Positions 1-8,308 of a DNA stretch of 64,000 bases are shown here, in pieces. The position numbers and the translations under genes are program-made. Source of the stretch: Cohaesibacter haloalkalitolerans (GTDB taxonomy: Bacteria; Pseudomonadota; Alphaproteobacteria; Rhizobiales; Cohaesibacteraceae); assembly GCF_003574655.1 (NCBI RefSeq), contig NZ_QNUM01000006.1, positions 124,001-188,000 on the forward strand. Direction: 5' to 3'. Numbering within the stretch: position 1 is the stretch's first letter; every line of letters starts with the position of its first letter. The notes beneath the pieces were generated by a model. It was not told the DNA's origin. It did no database searches and was given only the letters and a program-made list of their open reading frames with translations.

Positions 1-762
1 GTCTTCGCGCACCTTGCGGCCAAGCTCGACAAGCTCGGCGGTATCGTCGACGATGGAGCGCACCTGAGCGCGGGTCTGCTCAGGGGTCGCTGATGCGTCG
101 ATGCCGATCACCCGGTCGGCGCGGTCCTGAGCGGCAAAGCCGACAATCATGCCGCCCTGCGTAGAGCCAGTCACGACACAAACGACGATATAGTCGAACT
201 TGAAGCCCAGCTCTTCTTCCTGCTGTGCCACTTCCTCGGCAAAGCCGATGTAGCCCAGAGCACCATATTTATGCACCGATGCGCCAGCCGGAATGGCATA
301 GGGCACGCCGCCTGCATCCTTGACCGACTGAATGGCATTTTCCCAGCTCTGGCGAATGCCGATGTCGAAGCCATCGTCAACCAGTCGGCTGTCGGCACCC
401 ATCAGGCGCGTCATCAGAATGTTGCCGACGCGATCGTAGACCGCATCATAGTGGGGCACCCATTTTTCCTGCACCACAACGCATTTCATGCCGATCTTGG
501 CGGCCGCTGCTGCGACCATGCGGGTATGGTTGGACTGGACGCCGCCGATGGAGACCAGAGTGTCAGCGCCGGAAGCGATGGCGTCGGGAATGATATATTC
601 GAGCTTGCGCAGCTTGTTACCGCCCATCGCGAGGCCGGAGTTGCAGTCTTCGCGCTTGGCATAGATCTCGACCTTGCCGCCGAGTGCCTCCGACAGGCGA
701 GGGAGCTTTTCGATCGGCGTCGGGCCGAAGGTGAGGGGATATCGTTCAAATTTCTCGAGCAC
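1..762 (-). CDS. acdS: 1-aminocyclopropane-1-carboxylate deaminase, 3' end outside window
   Basis: PLP-dependent fold-type II enzyme that cleaves ACC, the plant ethylene precursor, to 2-oxobutyrate and ammonia. The visible 254 residues match the AcdS N-terminal and middle regions: [11 protein letters not shown] near the start, the PLP lysine in GGNKLRKLE (K50) and the nucleophile serine in GGVQSNHTR (S77), which correspond to K51 and S78 of the Pseudomonas enzyme. The GTG start is chosen because a GAGG lies about 7 bases upstream and family members begin just before this point. About 80 C-terminal residues lie outside the window, including those that separate ACC deaminase from D-cysteine desulfhydrase, so the assignment rests on N-terminal similarity and the divergent Lrp-type neighbour. 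Confidence 0.85.
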   Translation of the reverse strand, partial: MLEKFERYPLTFGPTPIEKLPRLSEALGGKVEIYAKREDCNSGLAMGGNKLRKLEYIIPDAIASGADTLVSIGGVQSNHTRMVAAAAAKIGMKCVVVQEKWVPHYDAVYDRVGNILMTRLMGADSRLVDDGFDIGIRQSWENAIQSVKDAGGVPYAIPAGASVHKYGALGYIGFAEEVAQQEEELGFKFDYIVVCVVTGSTQGGMIVGFAAQDRADRVIGIDASATPEQTRAQVRSIVDDTAELVELGRKVRED

Positions 763-932
763 TGGAAGGCCTCGCTTGATCTGGAGATTGTTTTTAGTAA
801 TTCCAAGACTAGCAAAACTTTCATGAAAGGTGCTTCGAAAGATTGCCTAAAATATTTGTATTTACGATATGAATTGGATAAAGATTTAAAGGAATAATCA
901 GTAGTCAATGGATTTATGGAAGATTCTTTCAT
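763..932. promoter_or_regulatory. acdS/acdR divergent intergenic region
   Basis: This AT-rich 170-base gap separates the acdS start from the start of the Lrp-type regulator gene and must hold both promoters. In other ACC-deaminase loci an Lrp-like AcdR acts from such a gap (established knowledge). I see no single operator that I can place precisely. Confidence 0.4.
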
Positions 933-1400
933 ATGAGTGAATCCGGTCTCGATCGCATCGACAGGAACATATTGCGCCACTTGCAAAAAGACGGACGGCT
1001 CAGCAATGCCGACCTTGCCCAGAAGGTCAATGTCAGCGCCGCGACATGCCATCGCCGGACGCAGCGACTGTTCGAGGAAGGCTATATTCTGGGGGTGCAT
1101 GCAGACATCAACCCCAAGCCGGTTGGCCTCGGGGCGCTGGTCATGGTCGGTGTGGTGCTTGATCACTCGACGCCGGAGAGCTTCCGCGCCTTCGAGGAGG
1201 CCATCCTCTCGATGCCTGTTGTCCTCAACTGCAATCTGGTGGCAGGAGACTATGACTATCTGCTGACCATACGGGTGAAGGACATGAGTGACTTCAACAC
1301 CCTGCATGGTGAGCAGCTCATCGCATTGCCCGGAGTTCGGCAGACGCGGACCTTCTTTGTCATGAAGGAGGTTAAAAACAACGAGCCGCTGCCTTTCTAG
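933..1400 (+). CDS. acdR: Lrp/AsnC family regulator, probable AcdR
   Basis: 155-residue Lrp/AsnC-type regulator. Residues about 6-60 form the AsnC winged helix-turn-helix (LDRIDRNILRHLQKDGR, then VNVSAATCHRRTQRL). Residues about 70-145 fit the RAM ligand-binding/oligomerisation domain, with the GDYDYLLTIRV segment typical of the family. It is transcribed divergently from acdS, the arrangement known for AcdR, which responds to ACC or leucine and controls acdS. The function is therefore inferred from family plus position. The 82 bases after it lead into the convergent mntH gene. Confidence 0.8.
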   Translation: MSESGLDRIDRNILRHLQKDGRLSNADLAQKVNVSAATCHRRTQRLFEEGYILGVHADINPKPVGLGALVMVGVVLDHSTPESFRAFEEAILSMPVVLNCNLVAGDYDYLLTIRVKDMSDFNTLHGEQLIALPGVRQTRTFFVMKEVKNNEPLPF

Positions 1401-1481
1401 ACAGCGGCCCGGTTGGAGAGCATCCGATCCTTCTCAAGAGCCACAAAAGGAGAGCCGGACGCTTTCTGGATTTGGGACGGT

Positions 1482-2768
1482 TCAGCTTGCCAGAAACGGA
1501 ACCGGAATGCCGAAGGTGTCAGCCAGCAGCACGAAGTTCAGAACCAGCACCACCGTGGCACCAAGCGCGGCAAGGGTGCGGATGATCTTGCCCGAAGCAT
1601 AGGGGCCCATGATGTCCTTGCGCGAGGTGAAAATGATCAAGGCGATCATCGGAACTGGCAGCGAGATGCTGAGGATGACCTGACTGACGACCAGCGCCTG
1701 CGTCGCATTGACCCCCATCGCAACAACGGCAAAGGCAGGCACCATGGTGACCAGACGGCGCAGCCAGACCGGAACTCTGAAGTGCAGGAAACCCTGCATG
1801 ATCATCTGACCGGCCATCGTGCCGACGACAGAGCTGGAAATGCCCGACGCAATCAGCGAGACCAGAAAGGCACCGGCTGCAAACACACCCAGCAACGGGG
1901 TCAGCGTATGATAGGCCGTCTCGATTTCGGCCACTTCGCTATGGCCATTGTGGAAGGCACTGGCGGCCATCATCACCATGGCCATGTTGACCATCCCGGC
2001 AACGGCCAGCGCGATGACGACTTCCCAGTTGGAATATTTCAGCACCCGCTTGCGTTCGCATTCCGTGCGGATCACGGCGCGGGACTGGGTCAGGCCGGAG
2101 TGCAGATAGATGGCATGCGGCATGACCGTCGCACCGATGATGCCAACCGCGATCGTCAGTGCGGCTGCGTCTGCCAGCTCAGGCGTAACCAGCCCCGTAG
2201 CAGCATCGCCCCAGGCAATCGGTGCAATGAAGATTTCCGTCAGATAGCACAGGCCGATCACGCCGACCATCGCCCCGATGATCAGTTCCATCGGCCGGAA
2301 GCCCTTGCTCTCGAACAGCAGAATGCCGTAGGTCACGATGGCCGTTACGCCCATGCCAGCAATGAGCGGCATGTTGAACAACAGCGCCAGCCCGATCGCC
2401 CCACCAAGAAACTCGGCAAGGTCGGTTGCCATGGCGGCAATCTCGCTCACAGCCCACATGACCCAGACAACCGGCGAGGAGAAATTATCGCGGCACAGCT
2501 CGGCGAGATTCTTGCCCGTCACGATGCCGAGCCGGGCCGAGAGCGCCTGAAACAGCATGGCAATCAGATTGGCCATCAGCACGATCCAGAGCAGACCATA
2601 GCCATATCCGGCGCCCGCCTGAATGTTGGTGGCATAGTTGCCCGGATCCATATAGGCGACGGACGCAATGATGGCAGGGCCGGCAAACAGCAGTTTGCTG
2701 CTCCATCCGCGACGTTCGCCCGACAGGACGGCACTCATTTTCAATTGCGTTTGTTCAGTTGCAAACAT
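1482..2768 (-). CDS. mntH: Nramp family Mn2+/H+ symporter MntH
   Basis: 428-residue inner-membrane protein with about 11 hydrophobic segments, the usual size for bacterial MntH. It carries the two Nramp signatures: DPGN in the first membrane helix (residues 41-44) and MPHAIYLHS in the sixth, which together form the metal site. It imports Mn2+ (and weakly Fe2+) driven by protons. It is divergent from mntR and two matching inverted repeats lie just upstream of its start, so manganese repression by MntR is very likely. The start at 2768 gives a short polar N-terminus; an ATG eleven codons on is an alternative. Confidence 0.93.
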   Translation of the reverse strand: MFATEQTQLKMSAVLSGERRGWSSKLLFAGPAIIASVAYMDPGNYATNIQAGAGYGYGLLWIVLMANLIAMLFQALSARLGIVTGKNLAELCRDNFSSPVVWVMWAVSEIAAMATDLAEFLGGAIGLALLFNMPLIAGMGVTAIVTYGILLFESKGFRPMELIIGAMVGVIGLCYLTEIFIAPIAWGDAATGLVTPELADAAALTIAVGIIGATVMPHAIYLHSGLTQSRAVIRTECERKRVLKYSNWEVVIALAVAGMVNMAMVMMAASAFHNGHSEVAEIETAYHTLTPLLGVFAAGAFLVSLIASGISSSVVGTMAGQMIMQGFLHFRVPVWLRRLVTMVPAFAVVAMGVNATQALVVSQVILSISLPVPMIALIIFTSRKDIMGPYASGKIIRTLAALGATVVLVLNFVLLADTFGIPVPFLAS

Positions 2769-2818
2769 GGACGGTCTCGATAGGAATAGGTGAATATTTT
2801 CTTCTTCAATGACTGAAG

Positions 2819-2834
2819 TATAGCCAAGGCTAAA
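2819..2834. promoter_or_regulatory. Putative MntR operator 1
   Basis: Inverted repeat TATAGCCAAGGCTAAA with core TAGCC-AA-GGCTA. It lies about 50 bases upstream of the mntH start. The second site at 2847-2862 is its exact reverse complement over 16 bases. The form and the divergent mntH/mntR context resemble MntR boxes; assignment by inference. Confidence 0.7.
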
Positions 2835-2846
2835 AAAAATGCAAGA

Positions 2847-2862
2847 TTTAGCCTTGGCTATA
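2847..2862. promoter_or_regulatory. Putative MntR operator 2
   Basis: TTTAGCCTTGGCTATA, the perfect reverse complement of the 2819-2834 site, 12 bases from it. The pair flanks an A-rich spacer and could bind two regulator dimers or overlap the mntH promoter. Confidence 0.65.
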
Positions 2863-2946
2863 CATTAAATAATGAACAAGATATCCATGTTCAAGACGTC
2901 ATCGGGGTTGCGGCCAATTTGCCAATTGAAAAAAGAAGGTTCATTC

Positions 2947-2962
2947 TATACCCAAGGCTTTA
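2947..2962. promoter_or_regulatory. Weaker MntR-like site upstream of mntR
   Basis: TATACCCAAGGCTTTA differs from the 2819-2834 site at three of 16 positions. It lies about 65 bases before the mntR start and could mediate autoregulation. The symmetry is weaker than in the other two sites. Confidence 0.4.
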
Positions 2963-3025
2963 AAGAATCACGCCCTGTATCGAGGGCCGTCTGCCAACCG
3001 AACAAAACCGAAAAAGAAGAAGAAA

Positions 3026-3469
3026 ATGCCGGAAACATCCAGTCGACCATCCAAGCAAAGCGTTCGTTTCATCCGGGCGAGGGAAGCGCAGGCCTGTGCG
3101 GTGATGGAAGACTATGTTGAAATGATCGGGGATCTCATCCGGGATCTGGGCGAAGCGCGCACTGCAGACATCGCCGAACGCATGGGCGTTGCCCATCCGA
3201 CGGCAACCAAGGCCATCACGCGTCTCAAGCGCGAAGGCCTTGCGGTCTCGCGTCCCTATCGCGGTGTGTTTCTGACGGACGAAGGTGAGGCGCTGGCCAA
3301 CCGGGTCCGGGCACGCCATCGCTCGGTGGTGGAACTGCTGGTGGCGGTCGGTGTGCCGCGGGAAACGGCCGAGCTTGATGCCGAAGGGATCGAGCATCAT
3401 GTCTCCGACCGGTCACTCGAGGCCTTCAACAAGTTTCTGGCCAATGAGGCAAAGGAAGGCAAGGACTGA
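3026..3469 (+). CDS. mntR: DtxR-family manganese regulator MntR
   Basis: 147-residue metalloregulator. A winged helix-turn-helix covers residues about 25-85 (ARTADIAERMGVAHPTATKAITRLKREGL, then a wing with RGVFLTDEG). A dimerisation and metal-binding helix region follows, with the EGIEHHVSD segment (E-x2-E-H-H type ligands) near residue 120. The size matches MntR and it lacks the SH3-like C-terminal domain of DtxR/IdeR. The likely role is Mn2+-dependent repression of the divergent mntH. An A/G-rich tract just before the ATG can act as ribosome binding site. Confidence 0.9.
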   Translation: MPETSSRPSKQSVRFIRAREAQACAVMEDYVEMIGDLIRDLGEARTADIAERMGVAHPTATKAITRLKREGLAVSRPYRGVFLTDEGEALANRVRARHRSVVELLVAVGVPRETAELDAEGIEHHVSDRSLEAFNKFLANEAKEGKD

Positions 3470-3553
3470 CGTCGCCTGCCCGCTGTCCTCATTCGTTCGC
3501 TGCCGTTGTCAGCCGGGGGGCTGATCCGCACACCCCGGCCATGCAGTCAGGCT

Positions 3554-4267
3554 CTAGCCGATCAGCTCTCTCAGCGTTTCAATGATCAGGTTTGATCCTG
3601 CCCCGGTCAGTGCCTTGCGGTGCAGCGCCTTGAGCTCGGGGTCGCGCAGATGGCTGCCTCCGACCAGACCGACGATGCGACCGACGCCTGCAGCCTTGGC
3701 TCCAACCGTTCCGGCAATGCCGTCCTCAACGACCATGCAGTCCTTGGGATCGACATTCAGCGCTTCTGCGGCATAGATAAAGATATCCGGCGCCGGCTTG
3801 CCATTTGGCACCATGTCGGTGCTGAAGGAGCGGCCTTCGAAGCGATGGTCCTCGCCAATCTTGGTCAGTGACAGGTGCAGCCTGTCGGGCGTGCTGCCGG
3901 ATGCCAGACAATAGGGGATGCCGTTGGCGTCGAGCAGGTCCAGCAATTCGCTGGCCCCGTCGATGGTGGTCAGGCCCTGCTTGATGCGTTCAAGAACGCG
4001 GGTATGCCATTCTTCCGGGAAAATGCCGGTGAGGTCTTCACCGGTCTGTTTCTGCATGAAGCGGCCGATGTCCTTGGGGGATGTGCCCAGGAAGTCCTTG
4101 ACCAGAGTACTCCAGTCCATGGGAATGCCGTGTTTGTGGAAGGTGTTCTGAAGCTCGCCGAGAGAAATGGGTTCACTGTCGACAATGACGCCGTCGAAAT
4201 CGAAAATGACGGCCTTGATACCGGAAAGAGGACCGGATAACAGGCCGGATGCGGGGGTAGAAACCAA
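3554..4267 (-). CDS. HAD-superfamily sugar-phosphate phosphatase/phosphomutase-like protein
   Basis: 237 residues with all four HAD motifs: nucleophile D23 and acid/base D25 in DFDGVIVDSE, LASGST (motif II), the lysine in NGKPAPDIF (motif III) and VVEDGIAG (motif IV). A helical cap sits between motifs I and II, as in the beta-phosphoglucomutase/phosphoglycolate phosphatase subfamily. It probably acts on a small sugar or polyol phosphate in the cytoplasm; the substrate cannot be read from sequence. It lies 85 bases downstream of the LacI-type regulator on the same strand, so both may belong to one carbohydrate locus. The N-terminal 16 residues are low complexity, and a later start cannot be excluded. 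Confidence 0.8.
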   Translation of the reverse strand: MVSTPASGLLSGPLSGIKAVIFDFDGVIVDSEPISLGELQNTFHKHGIPMDWSTLVKDFLGTSPKDIGRFMQKQTGEDLTGIFPEEWHTRVLERIKQGLTTIDGASELLDLLDANGIPYCLASGSTPDRLHLSLTKIGEDHRFEGRSFSTDMVPNGKPAPDIFIYAAEALNVDPKDCMVVEDGIAGTVGAKAAGVGRIVGLVGGSHLRDPELKALHRKALTGAGSNLIIETLRELIG

Positions 4268-4352
4268 GATGATGTCCTGTTTGGTCTGGAAGCCGGGAAA
4301 GGGGGATGGAGTTGGCTTCCTTTGAAAAGATGGGGCGCGGCAAGGCTGGCGC

Positions 4353-5363
4353 CTAGTGGCTCTTGTAGTCTTCTGTGGTTGGCTCCAGTCTCTGCATCAG
4401 CGGGCTTTCAGGATGTTCTATTGCCTGAACGGCGGCCTTGGCCAGAAAATCACCAGCTTCGGTGAGGTCCTGATAGACGGAGAGAATTTCGCTGCGGATG
4501 AATTTCAGATAGGGGCTTGCCTCCTTGGCAAACACGTCGATGTCGGTGCCGAGCCGTTTGCCGCTCTGTTCGATGGCGGCAAGGGACAACACGGCGGTCG
4601 CCGTCGACGGAGCGATGATCGCATCAACCGGCTCGGCGCTTTGAAGCCGGTCAAGCAGGGTGCGCAGCAACACTTCGCCGGTGTCGTGGCTGGTTGCGCC
4701 TTCAAGCACCTCCAGAGTGTAATCGTGATCCTTGTGGACCCGCTCCAGACCGGCAATCAGATGCTGGCTGTAACTGAGATCGGCAGGTGGCGAGACAACC
4801 AGAAAATGGCGGCGCCCCTTCTCATAAAGGCGCCGAACAGCCATTTCCCCGAAGGCCTCGGTATCGAAATCGAAATAGCGATGCTGCGCCTGCCAGTTGG
4901 TGCGGCCATAGGCGGCAAAGGGGAAACTGCGCTCCATCAGATAGGCGATGCGCTCATCTTCCGGTTTGGTCTGATTGAGGATGATGGCGTCTGCGGCCCG
5001 GGTTTCCACCACATGACGGATAACCGCCAGTCGGTCGGCATCGGAGGAAAAGGTCACGATATTCATGTGGTAGATGGAGCCCGAAAGACTGTGCGCGATC
5101 GCCGATATGAGCCGACCGGTGTGGTCATCGATCACGTCATGATCTGCCGACAGCACCAGAGAGATGACGTTGGTCCGTCCTGTGACCAGCCCCAACCCCG
5201 AGCGATTGCGGACATAGCCGATTTCCTCGGCTATCTTCTTGACCTTTTCCTTCGTCTCGGCACCAATCTCTGGCCCGTCATTGAGTGCACGGGAAACTGT
5301 CGTGACAGCGAAGCCGCTCAACTCGGAAATGGTCTTAAGGGTCGGTCTTTTAAAGGGCATCAT
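4353..5363 (-). CDS. LacI/GalR family transcriptional regulator
   Basis: 336-residue repressor-type protein. Residues about 5-28 contain the LacI helix-turn-helix and hinge (TLKTISELSGFAVTTVSRAL). The rest is a periplasmic-binding-protein-like effector domain, probably for a sugar or polyol. The start is set at the ATG pair before PFKRPT because family members begin there; the open frame extends upstream to 5558, but that extension has no family similarity. The neighbouring HAD phosphatase gene suggests a shared carbohydrate function. The effector and targets are unknown. Confidence 0.85.
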   Translation of the reverse strand: MMPFKRPTLKTISELSGFAVTTVSRALNDGPEIGAETKEKVKKIAEEIGYVRNRSGLGLVTGRTNVISLVLSADHDVIDDHTGRLISAIAHSLSGSIYHMNIVTFSSDADRLAVIRHVVETRAADAIILNQTKPEDERIAYLMERSFPFAAYGRTNWQAQHRYFDFDTEAFGEMAVRRLYEKGRRHFLVVSPPADLSYSQHLIAGLERVHKDHDYTLEVLEGATSHDTGEVLLRTLLDRLQSAEPVDAIIAPSTATAVLSLAAIEQSGKRLGTDIDVFAKEASPYLKFIRSEILSVYQDLTEAGDFLAKAAVQAIEHPESPLMQRLEPTTEDYKSH

Positions 5364-5745
5364 CAACACCTTGGGCTTGGTGAGGTTATATTGCCAACTT
5401 TTGTCTATTCGCAATAGGGACGACGATGATGTTTCCCAAGAAAAAGCGAGATCTTGCCAAGATGACATCCTCAGAGGCGCAAGGAGTGGCAAAAAAGATG
5501 GCAGGATTGGGGCTTTTACTTCAGGTAACGTTTCCTTTGCCTGTCCCTCGACGGGCAAATATCGGGATAGAACGATTACAGTTTACGCCCACACGGCAAT
5601 AATACTTCGCGCCAGCTATGTTCTGAATGGTCATGAGGCCGATGATGACTTGCGACCAACGCAAAATCCCCTCGGGGCAGGTGTCTGGCCGAGGGGATGG
5701 TTGTATAGGGCCGACTTGAGCGGCATTATTAGGACTGCGACTGGC
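5364..5745. other. Gene-free region between lacI-type gene and dehydratase gene
   Basis: Holds the promoter of the LacI-type gene on the minus strand and, at 5666-5698, the terminator of the dehydratase gene. Open frames here have no protein-like character. Confidence 0.6.
5666..5698 (-). terminator. Terminator of the threonine/serine dehydratase gene
   Basis: Perfect 10-base arms ATCCCCTCGG/CCGAGGGGAT around a 13-base loop. On the minus strand the hairpin is followed by TTTTGCG. It begins about 47 bases after the dehydratase stop codon. Confidence 0.75.
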
Positions 5746-6729
5746 TTAGTTGGACAGGATGTCGCAATAGAGGTCCGGGTCGACGTTGGCACCGGAGATG
5801 ACGATTGCCAGAGCGCCGTCGTTGGCGGGGATCTTGCCTGCAAGGGCTGCAGCCAATCCGGCAGAACCGCCCGGCTCGGCCACTAGCTTCAGCTTCTCGA
5901 AGGCAAACCGCACCGCCGTTCGGACTTCCTCGTCGCTCACGGCCAACCCGCCCGCCAGCAGGTGCTTGTTGATCGGCAGGGTCATCGATCCCGGGTAGGG
6001 CGACTGCAGGGCATCGCAGATCGAACGGGCGTCCGGGTCATTCTTGGCCAGAGTCTCACTGGCAAGCGAGCGTCCGGTGGTGTCGAACCCGACCGGTTCC
6101 GCCGCATAGACAAGAGCGTCCGGCTTTTGTGTCTTGATCGCAGTTGCGAGACCGGAAATAAGGCCGCCACCACCGCAAGGGGCAATGGCTGCCCCGACCT
6201 CGGCACCGATCTCTTCAGCTTGCTGCAGAATTTCCAGCCCCACGGTGCCCTGACCGGCGATGATATAGGGATCGTCATAGGACGGCACCAGAATGGCTCC
6301 CCGTTCGTTGACGAGCGCCATGGCAATCTCTTCGCGGGATTCGGTGTAACGGTCATAGAAAATGATGTCAGCACCAAGGGCGCGGGTGTTGTTGACCTTG
6401 ATCTTGGGGGCGTCACTCGGCATCACTATGGTTGCCGGAATGCCATTCATGCTGGCAGCTGCCGCGATGCCCTGAGCGTGGTTGCCGGAAGACCAGGCCA
6501 CCACACCGGCAGCGCGGGCGGACGGTTCGATCACGGAAATGCGGTTGAACGCGCCGCGAAACTTGAAAGACCCAGTATGCTGGGCGCCTTCGAACTTGAT
6601 CAGAACCCGTCTGCCCAGCTTGTCGCTGAGTGTGCTGTTTTCCAGTAGGGGCGTCCGGACCGCATGGCCGGCAAGGCGCTGGGCTGCTTTGAGAATATCG
6701 TCAAATGAAATGGCTGGATCTGTCGTCAT
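5746..6729 (-). CDS. PLP-dependent threonine/serine dehydratase
   Basis: 327-residue fold-type II PLP enzyme. The Schiff-base lysine is K56 in SFKFRGA, SGNHAQG binds the substrate carboxylate and CGGGGLISG holds the cofactor phosphate. No ACT domain is present, so it resembles the catabolic/TdcB-like or serine-racemase-like enzymes more than biosynthetic IlvA. The probable reaction is deamination of L-threonine or L-serine to 2-oxobutyrate or pyruvate. The gene stands alone, with its own terminator. Serine racemase or threo-3-hydroxyaspartate ammonia-lyase activity is a reasonable alternative within this family. Confidence 0.85.
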   Translation of the reverse strand: MTTDPAISFDDILKAAQRLAGHAVRTPLLENSTLSDKLGRRVLIKFEGAQHTGSFKFRGAFNRISVIEPSARAAGVVAWSSGNHAQGIAAAASMNGIPATIVMPSDAPKIKVNNTRALGADIIFYDRYTESREEIAMALVNERGAILVPSYDDPYIIAGQGTVGLEILQQAEEIGAEVGAAIAPCGGGGLISGLATAIKTQKPDALVYAAEPVGFDTTGRSLASETLAKNDPDARSICDALQSPYPGSMTLPINKHLLAGGLAVSDEEVRTAVRFAFEKLKLVAEPGGSAGLAAALAGKIPANDGALAIVISGANVDPDLYCDILSN

Positions 6730-6903
6730 TGGTCACTCTTGCGTGGTGCAGTCTTGAAATATGGACCATCGGCGGTCACAGGAGGAACGCGCGTGTCCAC
6801 TGGCGGGAAATGCCATCACTATAGACTGCCTTGCGCAATTTGCCAGATCGGAAATGGCAGGGATCACAGCTCCGCGTTATGCTCTCTGGGGCAGATCGAT
6901 CTT

Positions 6904-7137
6904 TCAGGACGGGCGCTTGTTGTCGGGGCGCTCTTCAGGCGGCACATAGTCGATCAGCAGATGATAGACGCAGATCAGTCCGACGACGCCAAAGATGACC
7001 GCCCAGGTGACGCTGCCCATGAACAATTCAAAGCATCCCCAGAGCAGGGTGACGCCACAGATGAGCAGGCGGACCCATAGGGGTCTGAGCATTGGGTGTG
7101 ATGTGTCGAACAAATTGGCCTCCCTCGCAATGCGCAT
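6904..7137 (-). CDS. Small two-helix membrane protein
   Basis: 77 residues with two hydrophobic stretches (about 20-38 and 43-62) and a charged, proline-rich C-terminus (PPEERPDNKRPS). The pattern HPMLRPLW followed by two helices recalls short DUF3329-type proteins of alphaproteobacteria; I hold this loosely. It lies 95 bases downstream of the VIT-type transporter gene on the same strand. Function unknown. Confidence 0.55.
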   Translation of the reverse strand: MRIAREANLFDTSHPMLRPLWVRLLICGVTLLWGCFELFMGSVTWAVIFGVVGLICVYHLLIDYVPPEERPDNKRPS

Positions 7138-7232
7138 TTCTTGCGCGCTGACACTTCTGTCTATCGCTTTTTGCCAGCAAAGGCCAGAAGTCAGTCAGCT
7201 CCCATCCCCATTCCCGGCCCCATTCCCGGCCT

Positions 7233-7961
7233 TCAGCCGACAATGGCACCGACTGCGAAAGCGACAAGCGCACAGGCCCCGCCGACGAGGATCGTCTCGC
7301 CAACGCAGCGCGAGACCTTTTCCCGCGTTGACCACCAGCGCAGAAGCCCCAGTCCGACGAGCGCCAGAAAAGTGGACAGAACGGACAGCAGGAAAGTGGT
7401 GTCTGTTGGAGGGAGCATCAGATAGGGAACCAGCGGGATGACCCCGAAAGTGACAAAGGACAGGAATGTCACCAGCCCGTCAAGCGCTGGCGATACCTGT
7501 CGCATGTCATGCATTTCCAGCTCGTAGCTCATCATCAGGTCGGCAACCAGCTCCGGGCTCTTCATGACCTCGTCGGCGATCTTGCGGGCCGAGGACAAGG
7601 GCAGGCCACGCTCGGTCATCATCTGGATCAGCTCGGCATATTCCTGCTTGGGATGATTGACAAATTCCTCGAAAACGAACTGACGTTGCTTGAAATAGAG
7701 GTCTTTCTTGGAGCGGGTGGATAGAAATTCGCCAAGCCCCATGGACACGGCGTCGGCAAACAGATTGGCCAGCCCGAACACCAGAACGGCAATGGCGCCG
7801 ACATGGGTGACGCCTTCCGCCTGTGCACCGGCAAACCCGGCGACGATGGCGAATGTCGTGACGATGCCGTCATTGCCGCCAAACACCAGCTGTTTGAGAA
7901 AATCCTGCACCTGGCCGAGGTTGTGGACTTCCCTGCGATGATGTGCCCAGTCAATCGTCAT
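7233..7961 (-). CDS. VIT1/CCC1-family iron/manganese transporter
   Basis: 242-residue membrane protein with the family N-terminal signature VFGGNDGIVTTFAIVAGF followed by a helix ending in MGLGEFLSTRSKKD. A hydrophilic, Glu/Met-rich helical hairpin (about residues 90-140) corresponds to the cytoplasmic metal-binding domain of VIT1. Two or three C-terminal helices complete the expected five-helix layout. Members export Fe2+ or Mn2+ from the cytosol in exchange for protons. Its location between the manganese and iron loci fits metal homeostasis, but the metal is not decided by sequence. Confidence 0.85.
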   Translation of the reverse strand: MTIDWAHHRREVHNLGQVQDFLKQLVFGGNDGIVTTFAIVAGFAGAQAEGVTHVGAIAVLVFGLANLFADAVSMGLGEFLSTRSKKDLYFKQRQFVFEEFVNHPKQEYAELIQMMTERGLPLSSARKIADEVMKSPELVADLMMSYELEMHDMRQVSPALDGLVTFLSFVTFGVIPLVPYLMLPPTDTTFLLSVLSTFLALVGLGLLRWWSTREKVSRCVGETILVGGACALVAFAVGAIVG

Positions 7962-8308
7962 GGTGTTGCTTCCCCCTGCATACGCATGAAATCAGACTTC
8001 CCTTTCCCATAGCATAGATCCGCCACCGGCGGGAATTCGACTTTCCCCGGTCCGCGAGTCAAAAAGTTGAAGAGTGACAGGGCTTTACAAAGCCCTCTCA
8101 ACAGGTTTTTATTATGAATATCATAATCAACTTTACAAAGATGAATTTTTCATTCAGGTTTTGAGCCCTGCGAAGGAGAGCGGACGCACGTTGGGAAGTC
8201 GGGGCAACACCGGCTCGCGGCGTCCATTTGCATGGTCCATGGGTGGCAGTCTGACGCCAGCCGCCCGGGCCTCGTTGGGATACAAATGGAATTGGGGAAG
8301 ACAATTCG
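7962..8308. promoter_or_regulatory. Divergent promoter region of VIT-type gene and iron cassette
   Basis: 347 bases between two divergent genes. It contains a short hairpin AGGGCTT-TACA-AAGCCCT at 8078-8095 and the inverted repeat at 8111-8127. No open frame with protein-like character was found. Confidence 0.5.
8111..8127. promoter_or_regulatory. Putative iron-responsive operator (Fur/Irr/RirA-type) before imelysin gene
   Basis: ATTATGA-ATA-TCATAAT, a perfect 7-base inverted repeat around 3 bases, AT-rich in a GC-rich neighbourhood. The arrangement resembles Fur-type sites, and the downstream cassette is of an iron-uptake type. Which regulator binds cannot be told from sequence. Confidence 0.5.

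Noticed and set aside
271-897. Plus-strand frame of 208 codons opposite acdS
   Set aside because: The minus strand encodes an ACC deaminase with catalytic residues in place; the plus frame has no family features.
1413-2783. Long plus-strand frame of 456 codons
   Set aside because: It mirrors mntH on the opposite strand; its translation is rich in His, Asp and Gln with no family features, while the minus-strand frame is a textbook Nramp protein.
3509-3524. Hairpin TCAGCC-GGGG-GGCTGA between mntR and the HAD gene
   Set aside because: Only six base pairs and no T-run on either strand, so not supported as a terminator.
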